A stretch of DNA of 22,091 bases from Mucilaginibacter sp. UBA5151 (GTDB lineage: Bacteria; Bacteroidota; Bacteroidia; Sphingobacteriales; Sphingobacteriaceae). The DNA is taken from the NCBI GenBank assembly GCA_002413785.1, contig DHXR01000059.1:67156-89246 (forward strand), in the 5' to 3' direction. The translations under genes and the position numbers were made by a program. The first letter of the stretch is position 1, and the number at the start of each line of letters is the position of its first letter. Of the stretch, positions 1-8,509 are shown in pieces. The notes below the pieces were generated by a model. The model saw nothing but the letters and a program-made list of their open reading frames with translations. It had not been told where the DNA came from and made no database searches.

Positions 1-64
1 CTATAATATTTATCGAGGCTACGCCTCTTCGGCAGCTTAGAAAACCACATTTTATCATCATAAT
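1..64. repeat. Interspersed 64-bp hairpin repeat, copy 1
   Basis: This segment matches 15474-15537 in the same orientation, at 59 of 64 positions by my alignment and without gaps. The core is a small hairpin at 15-27 with arms GAGGC and GCCTC around a 3-nt loop (TAC here, CAC in the other copy). Both copies lie on the 3' side of a minus-strand gene: about 95 bp beyond the DUF2911 stop here, and 4 bp beyond the GH29 stop in the other. The repeat may continue left of the window, because copy 2 is preceded by further hairpins. Confidence 0.85.
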
Positions 65-81
65 AACATTTTTTTTAGTTT

Positions 82-97
82 CCCGATAGCTATCGGG
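82..97. repeat. Perfect 16-bp palindrome
   Basis: CCCGATAGCTATCGGG is its own reverse complement. It lies in the gap downstream of the DUF2911 gene, about 60 bp beyond that gene's stop. Reading on the minus strand, it is followed at once by AAACTAAAAAAAA rather than a T-run, so it does not look like an intrinsic terminator for that gene. From memory, this palindrome is common between genes in Bacteroidota; that is a recollection, not something tested here. Confidence 0.6.
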
Positions 98-159
98 ATG
101 AAATGCTTACCTATACAAATCGTTATAGAGCCAATAAATTCAAATACGGTTGAAATGTT

Positions 160-684
160 TTATTTTATCAAAACAGGAACACTCGTTGTATCCCAATTCA
201 TGCTAAAACCATCGTTTGTGATCACGTAAACCAGTCTTTCCTGCAAAGCTATCACTTTCGTATTAACGGTAACCCGTAGCTGGTCTTTGCTTTGGTCATA
301 ATCAAATGCTCCCCATTGTTTGGCGGTTTTGTTAAAGATAACGGTCCATTTCCCCTTTTCCTGGGGGATAACAAAAAAGGCGTAGGTACCTGTAGGCAAG
401 GGCTGGCCTTCAACGGTAATGTCTTTATCGGTGGTAAAGGTGGTAGCCTCGTTGGCGCCTGCCCTGTAAACCTTAGCCCATGGCTCAAGTCCGCCAAATA
501 TCTTGCGACCTTTTACCGAAGGGCTGCCATACCATATTTTAATATTCGCACCTGCAACTATACCACTCACACTATCGCGTGGACTGGCTATTGGCTTTGC
601 CGTTTTTTGTGCAAAAGCCACCGACGATAATAAAAAGGCACATACAAAAAATGATAATGCCTTGATTTGAAATAATGTTTTCAT
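160..684 (-). CDS. DUF2911 family secreted protein
   Basis: This 174-residue protein has an N-terminal signal peptide (hydrophobic stretch at about residues 8-24, cleavage likely after VAFA, before QKTAKP). The rest is a single DUF2911 domain. Signature stretches are IWYGSPSVKGRKIFGGL, then YRAGANEATTFTTDKDI, then PTGTYAFFVIP and WTVIFNK. The family is widespread in Bacteroidota and has no firmly established function. The length is normal for a one-domain member without C-terminal TPR repeats. It is predicted to act in the periplasm or at the cell surface. It stands alone: the next gene, on the other strand, starts 357 bp away. The ATG at 684 starts directly at the signal peptide, and no better start is seen. 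Confidence 0.9.
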   Translation of the reverse strand: MKTLFQIKALSFFVCAFLLSSVAFAQKTAKPIASPRDSVSGIVAGANIKIWYGSPSVKGRKIFGGLEPWAKVYRAGANEATTFTTDKDITVEGQPLPTGTYAFFVIPQEKGKWTVIFNKTAKQWGAFDYDQSKDQLRVTVNTKVIALQERLVYVITNDGFSMNWDTTSVPVLIK

Positions 685-864
685 AATGCTGTTTTATTGG
701 TTGTAAATTATTAGATAAAGATAAACTGAAAACGGGATTTTCTTAATCAGACTTCCATAATATCGCATTCGTTACAATTCGTTTACAATTATATCACGGG
801 GTATTTTAAATTTATAAAACTAATCAGGCATTTTACTGTATTTATATTAGAATCATATTGCAGT

Positions 865-933
865 TTGGAATTGACCGCAAGGTTAAACAGTTGTTGTGAT
901 TTTGGCCTCATGCCGTACGGCATGAGGTTTTTT
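865..933 (+). ncRNA. Candidate small RNA ending at an orphan terminator
   Basis: Before the terminator at 906-933 lies a second stem, TTGACC/GGTTAA around a GCAA tetraloop (871-886, one G-T pair). A structured stem with a GNRA loop, a short linker and then an intrinsic terminator is a typical small-RNA layout. No plus-strand gene lies upstream in the window that would need this terminator. The 5' end is a guess and I find no clear TAnnTTTG promoter just ahead. It could instead be the end of an unseen transcript. I do not recognise a known RNA family. Confidence 0.3.
906..933 (+). terminator. Strong intrinsic terminator with no visible upstream gene
   Basis: A perfect 22-bp palindrome (arms CCTCATGCCGT and ACGGCATGAGG, 906-927) is followed directly by six T residues at 928-933. 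The T-run is on the plus strand only; the minus-strand side continues CCAAAATC. It therefore terminates rightward transcription, although the gene to its left (DUF2911) runs leftward. It would insulate the GT39 gene from upstream transcripts or end a small RNA. Confidence 0.75.
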
Positions 934-996
934 GTACCCCGTTTATGCTTTGAATATCGCCTTACCGATTTGCAGCGGTATTTAAGCACATAAGTT

Positions 997-1004
997 TATA
1001 TTTG
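997..1004 (+). promoter_or_regulatory. Probable promoter -7 element for the GT39 gene
   Basis: TATATTTG fits the Bacteroidota -7 consensus TAnnTTTG. It lies 38 bp before the ATG at 1042 and would give a leader of about 30 nt. A TTTG at 969-972 could be the -33 element, but the 24-nt spacer is longer than the usual 19-21, so the upstream half is uncertain. Confidence 0.5.
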
Positions 1005-1041
1005 CCTTTAATTATTCCATAAAATTGAAGCCGCTTATTAA

Positions 1042-2697
1042 ATGAAGGATACAAACAAGACATTTTATCTTTTCTTTTTTGTACTTGCCCTTGCGGTTAA
1101 TTTTGCCGGTATAAATACCAGGTTCTTTACTGACGACCCTGGTTTGTATGCTTCCATCGCTAAAAACCTGCTTCATAAAAATGAGTTTTTTGAGTTGTTT
1201 ACCTATAATAAGGACTGGCTTGATAAACCGCATTTCCCCTTTTGGGCCATATTGCTAAGCTTCCAACTGTTTGGTATCAGCGTTTGGGCCTACCGCTTAC
1301 CAGCGCTGCTTTTTTTTATGATCAGCCTGGTTTATACTTACCTTTTTACAAAGAAATTTTATGGATGGGAAATAGCCGCAGCCGCTGTGTTGATATTGCT
1401 GACAGCCCTCAACACCATACTTTCCAATACCGATGTAAGGGCCGAACCTTATTTAATGAGCCTGATCATAGGCAGCATCTATCATATCGCCTGCCTGGAA
1501 GAGCGCTTCAGCTATAAGGATCTGCTATTGGCGGCATTGCTCACTGCCTTTGCTATAATGACCAAAGGTATATTTGTTATTACCGCCATTTATGGCAGCC
1601 TGCTGGGACAATTGCTATTTCAGAAAAGATTAAAACACTTGTTTCAATTAAAGTGGCTTTGGCTGCTTGTGCTAACTTTTATATTCACCCTGCCCGAGTT
1701 TTATGCCTTATACCTGCAGTTTGACCTGCACCCGGAGAAAACGGTATTTGGCAGGCAGCATGTTTCGGGTATAAAATGGTTTTTGTGGGACAGCCAGTTT
1801 GGCCGCTTTGTAAATAATGGCCCCATTAGCCGTAAAACATCAGGGAGTGTTTTTTTTTATTTTCACACCCTGCTTTGGGCATTTGCTCCCTGGTGCCTGT
1901 TGTTTTTTTACGCGGTTTTTAAAAATATAAAAACCTTATACCGGCGTAGGGAAGCCGTTGAATATTACGCGTTAAGCGGGGGGCTTTTATTACTGGCGCT
2001 TTTTTCATTGTCCCGGTTTCAGCTCCCGTTTTATACCAATGCCGTTTTTCCGTTATTTGCCATTGTAACTGCGCCCTTTTGTTTTGCAGTTTTGAGTAAA
2101 TTGGGAACAAAATTCCGGCTGGTAGGACAGGGACTGTTTGTGATCTTGTTGCCGGCGGTCGTTCTGTTGGTCAACTTTATGTTACAACCGCTTAATGAAA
2201 GGTTTTTTGTTACCGGAATTATTTTCTTCGGGATAATTGCGGCATTGGTTTTTATTAAGATAAAGGACTCAGCAAGGAAGGTTTTCTTTTTGAATTGCGC
2301 CGCCGTCCTATTCGTTGGTTTTTATGTTAACACAATATTTTATGATGAGATTGTTCCTTATAAAGGACAAATAGCGGCAGCCGGATATGTAAACCAGTCG
2401 GTGCCCGGTAACGTTCCTTTATATGCATTAAATGCTGAGAACAATATTTTTCAGTTTTATTGTCGAAGGCCGGCCGATTTGGTTCCGATTGAGCAATTCA
2501 ATAGTTTCAAACCTGCCGGGGCTGCTGTATTTTATGTTAACCAGCAGTCGATGGATTACCTTGTTCAAACCCATGCCGGTTTCAGGGTCATCCGCTCATT
2601 TGTAAACTATCCAAAGGAGAACCCGCTGCCTGCATTCATCAACAAAAACACAAGGATTAAAACACTCGGCCAGGTGTACCTGGTATCCAAACCATGA
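1042..2697 (+). CDS. GT39/ArnT-like membrane glycosyltransferase
   Basis: This 551-residue protein has about a dozen hydrophobic segments. The N-terminal pattern is typical of the PMT/ArnT superfamily (GT39/GT83, lipid-linked sugar donors). A first membrane helix is followed by an acidic pair in FFTDDPGLYASIAKNL (Asp31/Asp32, the expected catalytic aspartate region of the first extracytoplasmic loop). Then come WLDKPHFPFW near residues 59-68 and a YRLPALLFF helix. Such enzymes move a sugar from a polyprenyl-phosphate carrier onto lipid A, protein or another acceptor on the outer side of the inner membrane. The acceptor cannot be told from sequence. The C-terminal 110 residues form a soluble periplasmic tail. 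The next gene starts 86 bp downstream on the same strand without a clear terminator between. Confidence 0.85.
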   Translation: MKDTNKTFYLFFFVLALAVNFAGINTRFFTDDPGLYASIAKNLLHKNEFFELFTYNKDWLDKPHFPFWAILLSFQLFGISVWAYRLPALLFFMISLVYTYLFTKKFYGWEIAAAAVLILLTALNTILSNTDVRAEPYLMSLIIGSIYHIACLEERFSYKDLLLAALLTAFAIMTKGIFVITAIYGSLLGQLLFQKRLKHLFQLKWLWLLVLTFIFTLPEFYALYLQFDLHPEKTVFGRQHVSGIKWFLWDSQFGRFVNNGPISRKTSGSVFFYFHTLLWAFAPWCLLFFYAVFKNIKTLYRRREAVEYYALSGGLLLLALFSLSRFQLPFYTNAVFPLFAIVTAPFCFAVLSKLGTKFRLVGQGLFVILLPAVVLLVNFMLQPLNERFFVTGIIFFGIIAALVFIKIKDSARKVFFLNCAAVLFVGFYVNTIFYDEIVPYKGQIAAAGYVNQSVPGNVPLYALNAENNIFQFYCRRPADLVPIEQFNSFKPAGAAVFYVNQQSMDYLVQTHAGFRVIRSFVNYPKENPLPAFINKNTRIKTLGQVYLVSKP

Positions 2698-2783
2698 TGA
2701 TCAATTTTGTAACATCGCTGTTGTTTGCCTGTTTGTTCAGAATTACTCCAAATTATGGCTATACTTTTATCAATATTTAAAAA

Positions 2784-3557
2784 ATGAATTTTATGGTTAA
2801 ACCAATACTTATAAGCGCCCTGTTTTTAATTGCATTTACAAACCTCAAAGCACAGGACAATTACGAGATCCAGGTTTACGGAGCCGAACTGGTGGATTCG
2901 GGGCGTACCATGTTTGAACTGCACAGTAATTTTACATCCAATGGCAGCAAAACCATTGTCGACGGCATGTTACCTACCAATAATGTGGCGCACGAAACCA
3001 TAGAAATAACTCATGGCTGGACATCATGGTTTGAAACAGGTTTCTATTTTTTTAACAGCATCGGCAGCGACGGGCGCACGGCTTACGTTGGCTCGCACAT
3101 TCGCCCCCGGTTTACAGCCCCCGAAAGCTGGAAATGGCCGGTTGGTGTGAGTTTATCACTGGAGGCCGGCTTTCAGAAGGCAGCCTTTTCGCCCAATACC
3201 GCTACCCTGGAGATCAGGCCGATAGTGGATAAAAAATGGGGTAAAAATTACTTTGCCGTCAACCTGGCGCTTGACCACAGCTTTAAAGGCCCCGACGCCA
3301 ACCGGGGGCTGATATTTTCGCCTAATGCAAAATGGAGCTATGATGTCAGTAAAGTTGTTGCTTTAGGCCTGGAGTATTATGGCACTACCGGGCCGTTTTT
3401 CAACTACGACCCATACCAGCTGCAACAACACCAGTTATTTATAGCAACTGACCTGAATTTCGACCCTAAATGGGAAGTTAATGCCGGATATGGCTTTGGA
3501 TTTACAAACAGTACAAACAAAGGGATATTTAAGCTGATTATTGGCAGGAAGTTTTGA
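2784..3557 (+). CDS. Predicted outer-membrane beta-barrel protein
   Basis: This 257-residue protein starts with a signal peptide (ILISALFLIAFTNLKA, cleavage before QDNY). The mature part alternates hydrophobic and polar residues, with many aromatic strand ends (WTSWFETGFYFFNS, LGLEYYGTTGPFF, WEVNAGYGFGF). It ends in Phe (IIGRKF), as many outer-membrane barrels do. The size suits an 8-12 strand barrel. The pattern recalls the loosely defined MetA-phenol-degradation-like/transporter barrels, but I cannot assign a family. ATG codons at 2784 and 2793 are both possible; both keep the signal peptide. It may be cotranscribed with the GT39 gene upstream. Its stop lies 12 bp from the convergent stop of the next gene. 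Confidence 0.6.
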   Translation: MNFMVKPILISALFLIAFTNLKAQDNYEIQVYGAELVDSGRTMFELHSNFTSNGSKTIVDGMLPTNNVAHETIEITHGWTSWFETGFYFFNSIGSDGRTAYVGSHIRPRFTAPESWKWPVGVSLSLEAGFQKAAFSPNTATLEIRPIVDKKWGKNYFAVNLALDHSFKGPDANRGLIFSPNAKWSYDVSKVVALGLEYYGTTGPFFNYDPYQLQQHQLFIATDLNFDPKWEVNAGYGFGFTNSTNKGIFKLIIGRKF

Positions 3558-3569
3558 AGTCCTGGGTAC

Positions 3570-6038
3570 TTATTCCACGTTATACCTGAATACCTGCCTG
3601 CCTAAATTACCTTTCCCGTCTGTCCCTTCAATTACCACCCGGTAGGTATCTGTACCATCGGCATTGTAATATTCAAATGAAGCGTTGCCATTTTTATCGG
3701 TCACTATTTCGGGCTTCCAGTAAATGGTTGAGCGGAGATCGCGCTGCTTGCCGGCCGTCGCATAATCATATTTTGGCGAATAAAACTCCGTTGCCTTATA
3801 AAAGCCTTTTGGGGCGATAGGTAAGATGCCGATGGATGCAATATCTTTACTATTACTTCCTCCGCCTTGTTTTGTAGTAATTATCAATACACCACCACCG
3901 CCTCCCATTCCATAGATACTTGCACTTGCAAATCTTAATACCTCCACAGTTTCCACGTCACTTGCATTTAAAGTGTTAATATCGCCGCCTTCCGTGCCAT
4001 CAATAATTACCAGCATGGGCTGAACCGCGTTGACGCCAATACCAGAAAACATATTAAGTGTTAAAACCGGAACCCCATACGGGAATGAAACCCCACGTAA
4101 TCTTCCATTCAGACTTGTAATGAGCGACCCCTGTATCCTTTCTATTTCATCAGCATGCATTACCTGGTCTGCATTGCCAGCCCCCGCTAAGCTTTGTGTT
4201 TTGTATTGATCGTCCAATTTTTTATCTCTAATCTTCACTTCCTTTAACATAATCCCTTTGCCCCGGCCATAATTTATAAACTCATTCCTTTCGTTTTTTG
4301 TGTTTTCAAGATATGCCGCCATAGCAGTATCCGAAACTGACCGTGCAAATGGCAATTGAATTGCGGCGCTTACGTTTATAGGCTTATCAGCAAAATAAGT
4401 GATCTTCGTCGTGTTTTTGTTTCTTGCATTTACCGCACTCAGAACAAAATGGGTCGTGTCAGCGAAAACAAGATTCGTAAAATGGAATAATCCCTTATCA
4501 TCAGATACACTGCTTAACAAGGGGCCACCTTTGAGTGGCAGCAGCGTAATTGTTCCTTTATTTATGGGTTTACCAAACAGATTTTTTACCATTCCGCTAA
4601 TTTCCAGGCCTTTTTCAGGCTGGTATGCTAATGGCGTGTTGCCACTATCAAGTACCTGTTTCCATTCAAAGCGGCGGTAGCCCTGTGTAAGCATCAGCAG
4701 GTCAAGGTTTTTACTGGCATTAGTGCTGGTATCGGTAAAATAATAGTTTGGCTGTTCCACATAACCTTTCAGGTCAGATGTGAGCAGCAGGTTATTTAAT
4801 ATCGTACTTTCATTGTTTTCATCAACCGGCACTTGGCTTTCATCGGTTACCGATACGGAAAAATGACCTGATGAAGGATTACCCGCCCGGTCTTTTATAT
4901 TCAGTTCAATTTTTACTTTTTCCCGTTTTGCGTAAGTTGTTTTATTACTATCGGCGCCTATATTAAGCTGATCGTAATTTTGTACAAAAAGCAGGCGTTC
5001 ACAATGCGGCTCACCCATTGGAGAAAATAAAGTCACCGTGGCGATGCCTGTATGAAGCCGTCTTTTTAAAATACCTAAGGTAATTACCATACTGTCCAGC
5101 CTGCAGGTAACGGTTGTTGCTATGCCGCCCGAATAAATAACAAGTGCATATTCCTTATCACGGTTTTCGATGAAGTAAGCCTTATTTGTCATTATCCTCA
5201 CTGTGGCAGTTGGGATTGAATCATTATTTACCGATAATACTATTCCCCTGGGGTCAGGCTTTGGCAGATCCGCAATGTCTTCCCTGCCATCGGCATAAGT
5301 TAGCCTTGCTTTATAGGTTTTGCCTTCCTCCGGATCAAGGTAAAAACAACCCATACCCAAATGGGCGGAGGCAAATGTTCCTGCTTCTTTGTTTTCATTA
5401 TCAACGATAACACCTTTTACATTAACACCCAGGCCATTTATACCAACGGCCTTAAAGGCCACCTTTGAACGGATACCGGTTACCAGACTGCCCCCTTCCG
5501 GAAAAAACTGGACATCGGCTTTGCCAATTGATGTTTGCCCCGGTTTCTTTAAAAAATTTTCAGGAACACGCTTTTCTTTTATTGAACCGATCTCAAAAGT
5601 TTTATCAAAAAAATATTCTTCGCCCCTGTTAAGCATCCATTTGGTATAGGCTCTTACCCTGTAGTTTCCATTGGGCAATGAATCGGGTAATGCAAAATCG
5701 CCCCAGGCTATGCCGCTGTCCAATTGTAATTTTATCAATTGGTCAATCTTGTTATTGGTATTGATCAAATCCACATGCAATACCCCGCTTAGGTTTGAAA
5801 GCTGATGCCGTTCGCCCAGGGTGACGTATGCTTTAAAATATATAGTATCGCCTGCGGCGTAATAGGGTTTATCAAATTGAAGATAAGCTTTTTCAATTGT
5901 ATGCCCCGCAGTATAGGTTTTTAGTTTCGCTACGATATTTTGTGAAACAGCATTATTGTTTTGTGAATATGCCGAAAAACAGCATAAGTAAAGCAGTAAT
6001 AGCAATAGTTTTGGCACCGAAAATTTATGTTTCATCAT
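3570..6038 (-). CDS. Secreted macroglobulin-like/TonB-plug protein, copy B
   Basis: This 822-residue protein is the downstream member of a tandem paralogue pair. In order: signal peptide (about 1-25, ending FSAYS); an MG2-like domain at about 48-150 (KAYLQFDKPYYAAGDTIYF, then LPNGNYRVRAYTKW); further macroglobulin-like beta-sandwich modules (FFPEGGSLVTGIRSKVAFK, then FSVSVTDES); a carboxypeptidase-regulatory-like module at about 475-560 (LEISGMVKNLFGKPINKG); a TonB-receptor plug-like module at about 600-725 (ADEIERIQ, MLVIIDG, SDVETVEVLR, VLIITTKQG); and a C-terminal module ending GNLGRQVFRYNVE. There is no 22-strand barrel, so it cannot be a transporter by itself. A run of five glycines lies near residues 708-713. 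It is probably a periplasmic or surface protein; its role is unknown. It starts 11 bp after the stop of copy A, so the two form an operon. Confidence 0.8.
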   Translation of the reverse strand: MMKHKFSVPKLLLLLLYLCCFSAYSQNNNAVSQNIVAKLKTYTAGHTIEKAYLQFDKPYYAAGDTIYFKAYVTLGERHQLSNLSGVLHVDLINTNNKIDQLIKLQLDSGIAWGDFALPDSLPNGNYRVRAYTKWMLNRGEEYFFDKTFEIGSIKEKRVPENFLKKPGQTSIGKADVQFFPEGGSLVTGIRSKVAFKAVGINGLGVNVKGVIVDNENKEAGTFASAHLGMGCFYLDPEEGKTYKARLTYADGREDIADLPKPDPRGIVLSVNNDSIPTATVRIMTNKAYFIENRDKEYALVIYSGGIATTVTCRLDSMVITLGILKRRLHTGIATVTLFSPMGEPHCERLLFVQNYDQLNIGADSNKTTYAKREKVKIELNIKDRAGNPSSGHFSVSVTDESQVPVDENNESTILNNLLLTSDLKGYVEQPNYYFTDTSTNASKNLDLLMLTQGYRRFEWKQVLDSGNTPLAYQPEKGLEISGMVKNLFGKPINKGTITLLPLKGGPLLSSVSDDKGLFHFTNLVFADTTHFVLSAVNARNKNTTKITYFADKPINVSAAIQLPFARSVSDTAMAAYLENTKNERNEFINYGRGKGIMLKEVKIRDKKLDDQYKTQSLAGAGNADQVMHADEIERIQGSLITSLNGRLRGVSFPYGVPVLTLNMFSGIGVNAVQPMLVIIDGTEGGDINTLNASDVETVEVLRFASASIYGMGGGGGVLIITTKQGGGSNSKDIASIGILPIAPKGFYKATEFYSPKYDYATAGKQRDLRSTIYWKPEIVTDKNGNASFEYYNADGTDTYRVVIEGTDGKGNLGRQVFRYNVE

Positions 6039-6049
6039 AGTATCGTTAA

Positions 6050-8509
6050 TTATTCCACTTTATACCTAAACACCTGCCGACCCAAATTGCCTTTGCTATC
6101 CAGGCCCTCAACTACTACACGGTAAGTGCCTGTGCCATCGGCATTAAAAAAATTAAATGAGGCATTGCCATCCGCATCCGTAGTAACATCAGGCTTCCAG
6201 AATACAGTGGTGCGCAGATCGGGAATGTTTTTTACGGCCAGGGCGGCATCATACCCCGGCGAATAAAATTCCCTTGCCTTATAAAAGCCTTTTGGTTCAA
6301 CCGAAAAAATACCGGGCGACATTTCTTTGGTGATCACATCATTTTTTTCTGCGCCTTGCCTGGTAGTGATCACAATAACACCCTGGCCACCTTCCATGCC
6401 ATAGATCGAAGCATTGGCTGCTTTTAAGATCTCAACCGTTTCAACAGAACCCGGATTGATCACGTCAATACTTGTGCCACGGCCGGCATTTAACCCATCA
6501 ACAATCACCAGCATTGGTTCCAAACTCTGGCCACTACCCGAGATAGTCATCCCGGTTTTCAAAGAGGCTACGCCATCCAAAAATTGAACGCCACGTGCAA
6601 GGCCATTTAATCCCGTGGAGAGTGCCGGTGCATTCTTAATTTCATCGCCGCTGATCACCTGGTCGGCGTGCCCCGGGCCGGCTAAATTTGATGACCGGTA
6701 ATTGACTGTGCTTTTTACGCCGGTAATTTTATCCTCTTTCAATAATACTTTTGACGATACATTGCCTGCCATTATTACACCCCGCACCTGATTGTTTTTG
6801 AACGATGCAAGGATATCAGCATTGGCATTATATTTTGAGCTGATCTGATCTCCGGGACTTACCGCCGGTCCGGCGGCGGCGACGTCAAACGTAAGCACCC
6901 CCTTTTTTCCTGATGACTGGGTTTTTAAAATAAAACGTGTGCCGGTTTCAAATACAAGGTTTAAAAAACGGAACTTCCCCTGGCCATCGGTCGTTGCGTT
7001 TAAAACAGGGCCGCCCGCCTCCGCTAATAAGGTAATGGCGCAACCGGCTATGGGTTCGCCTGTTTTTGTTTTTAAGGCGCCGGTTACGTCAATAGTTTTT
7101 TCCGGGTTGCAGGCAACCTTCGTGGTGTCGGCGTTACCATGCAGCAACTCCTTCCAAACAAAACGACGGTAACCCTGGGTAAGCATCAGTGCATCAAGAT
7201 TTGCCCGCGTTTCTTTGCTTACGTTGGCAAAATAATAATTCGATTTTTCTACATAGCCTTTTACTTCAGAACTTAGCAAAAGGTAGGATAGAATGGTATT
7301 TTCAGTATTTTCATCAACCAGGATCTTGCTTTCATCAATCACAGATACCGAAAAAGACCCGTTTACCGGGTTGCCGTCTTTGTTTTTCGCATTAAGGCTC
7401 AGCTGAACATTTTCGCGCTTAGAAAATACCGGCTTATTGGCGGCTACCGAAAGATTCAGCAGATCAGGGTTTTGGATAAAAGCGAGACGTTCATTTAAGG
7501 GTTCACCATTTCCCGATAACAGCGTTACCTGCAAAACCCCCGTAGGAAAAGTATTGGCCGGTAAATCAAGGCCGAGCAGATCTCCATCCAGTTTTGGTGT
7601 GTACCGTTTCAGGCTGCCCGAATAGTAAAACAATAAATTTAATTGTTTATCCTTGTTCTCTTTATAATAAGCCCTGTTAGCCCTGATTTCTATGGATACC
7701 TTTGATGGATCATTTGTATTAACCGACAAAGTTATCCCTTTTGCTTCGGCAGCAGGCAGGTCAATTGTGCTTTGCGACCCATCGGCATAAGTTACTTTTG
7801 CTTTGTAAGTGTGGCCTTCTTCAGGAATAAAATCAAATACACCCATCCCCAGGTGGGCCGCGGCTATTTTTGCAACCTCTTTGTTTTCATTGTCAACAAC
7901 AACGCCATTTACATTTATACCCAAGCCATCAGGGCCAATGGCTTTATATGCAACTTTTGAACGAATATCGGTCACCATGTTGCCGCCTTCCGGGAAAAAC
8001 GTCATGCTGGGCGGCGTACCTTGTTTTATAGCGTCAGCGATCCTGTCCAGATTGTTTATTGAACTTACCGATATATATTGGTCGAAAAAATAGGGGTGTT
8101 TATCAGTCCGCATCCAGGCAGTATAGGCCCTTATCCTGTAACTTCCTTTTCGCAAAGTATCAGGCAAGGCAAAATCTCCCCAACCTGTTCCTTTATTTAG
8201 CTGAAGCGCTATTGACTGTAATATTACATCGTTTTTATTGATCAGGTCAACATGTAAAGTCCCGCTTAGGTCCGAAGGCTCATGGCGTTCGCCCTTGGTG
8301 ATATATGCTTTAAAATATACCACCTCGCCCGCCACATAATATGGGTACTGCCTGTCAAAATGGAGGTAGGCTTTTTCGATGATGTGGTTCGTCAACAAGT
8401 CTTTTAAGTTGGTGATCCCATTATTCAATACCTCATCGCCGTTTTGGCAGTAAGCATTTGAGTGAAATGAAAGGCAGATAACAACGGCGGCTAAAAGTAT
8501 CTTCTTCAT
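6050..8509 (-). CDS. Secreted macroglobulin-like/TonB-plug protein, copy A
   Basis: This 819-residue protein is the first gene of the pair and aligns by eye with copy B over its whole length. It has a signal peptide (KKILLAAVVICLSFHSNAYC), an MG2-like domain (EKAYLHFDRQYPYYVAGEVVYF, with a Gln-Tyr-Pro insertion relative to copy B), then FFPEGGNMVTDIRSKVAYK and FSVSVIDESKILVDENTEN. The regulatory-like domain follows (IDVTGALKTKTGEPIAG), then the plug-like domain (SGDEIKNAP, PMLVIVDG, PGSVETVEILKAANAS, GVIVITTRQG), and the end GNLGRQVFRYKVE. As in copy B the receptor barrel is absent. Pairs or sets of such proteins are, to my knowledge, frequent in Sphingobacteriaceae but uncharacterised. An MG2-like domain plus a plug could suggest binding of an extracellular protein or docking to TonB/ExbBD; that is inference. 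No clear TAnnTTTG element is seen upstream. Confidence 0.8.
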   Translation of the reverse strand: MKKILLAAVVICLSFHSNAYCQNGDEVLNNGITNLKDLLTNHIIEKAYLHFDRQYPYYVAGEVVYFKAYITKGERHEPSDLSGTLHVDLINKNDVILQSIALQLNKGTGWGDFALPDTLRKGSYRIRAYTAWMRTDKHPYFFDQYISVSSINNLDRIADAIKQGTPPSMTFFPEGGNMVTDIRSKVAYKAIGPDGLGINVNGVVVDNENKEVAKIAAAHLGMGVFDFIPEEGHTYKAKVTYADGSQSTIDLPAAEAKGITLSVNTNDPSKVSIEIRANRAYYKENKDKQLNLLFYYSGSLKRYTPKLDGDLLGLDLPANTFPTGVLQVTLLSGNGEPLNERLAFIQNPDLLNLSVAANKPVFSKRENVQLSLNAKNKDGNPVNGSFSVSVIDESKILVDENTENTILSYLLLSSEVKGYVEKSNYYFANVSKETRANLDALMLTQGYRRFVWKELLHGNADTTKVACNPEKTIDVTGALKTKTGEPIAGCAITLLAEAGGPVLNATTDGQGKFRFLNLVFETGTRFILKTQSSGKKGVLTFDVAAAGPAVSPGDQISSKYNANADILASFKNNQVRGVIMAGNVSSKVLLKEDKITGVKSTVNYRSSNLAGPGHADQVISGDEIKNAPALSTGLNGLARGVQFLDGVASLKTGMTISGSGQSLEPMLVIVDGLNAGRGTSIDVINPGSVETVEILKAANASIYGMEGGQGVIVITTRQGAEKNDVITKEMSPGIFSVEPKGFYKAREFYSPGYDAALAVKNIPDLRTTVFWKPDVTTDADGNASFNFFNADGTGTYRVVVEGLDSKGNLGRQVFRYKVE

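Larger units (their letters stand above)
685..1041. other. 357-bp intergenic region between divergent genes
   Basis: This gap separates the DUF2911 gene (leftward) from the GT39 gene (rightward). It holds a GNRA-capped stem at 871-886, a strong plus-strand terminator at 906-933 and a promoter-like element at 997-1004. I see no credible protein-coding frame. The minus-strand frame at 789-989 has no homology that I recognise and runs across the terminator palindrome. Confidence 0.6.

Noticed and set aside
3570..8509. Calling the two plug proteins TonB-dependent receptors (SusC-like)
   Set aside because: Neither has barrel strands after the plug; about 100 residues remain, far too few for a 22-strand barrel.
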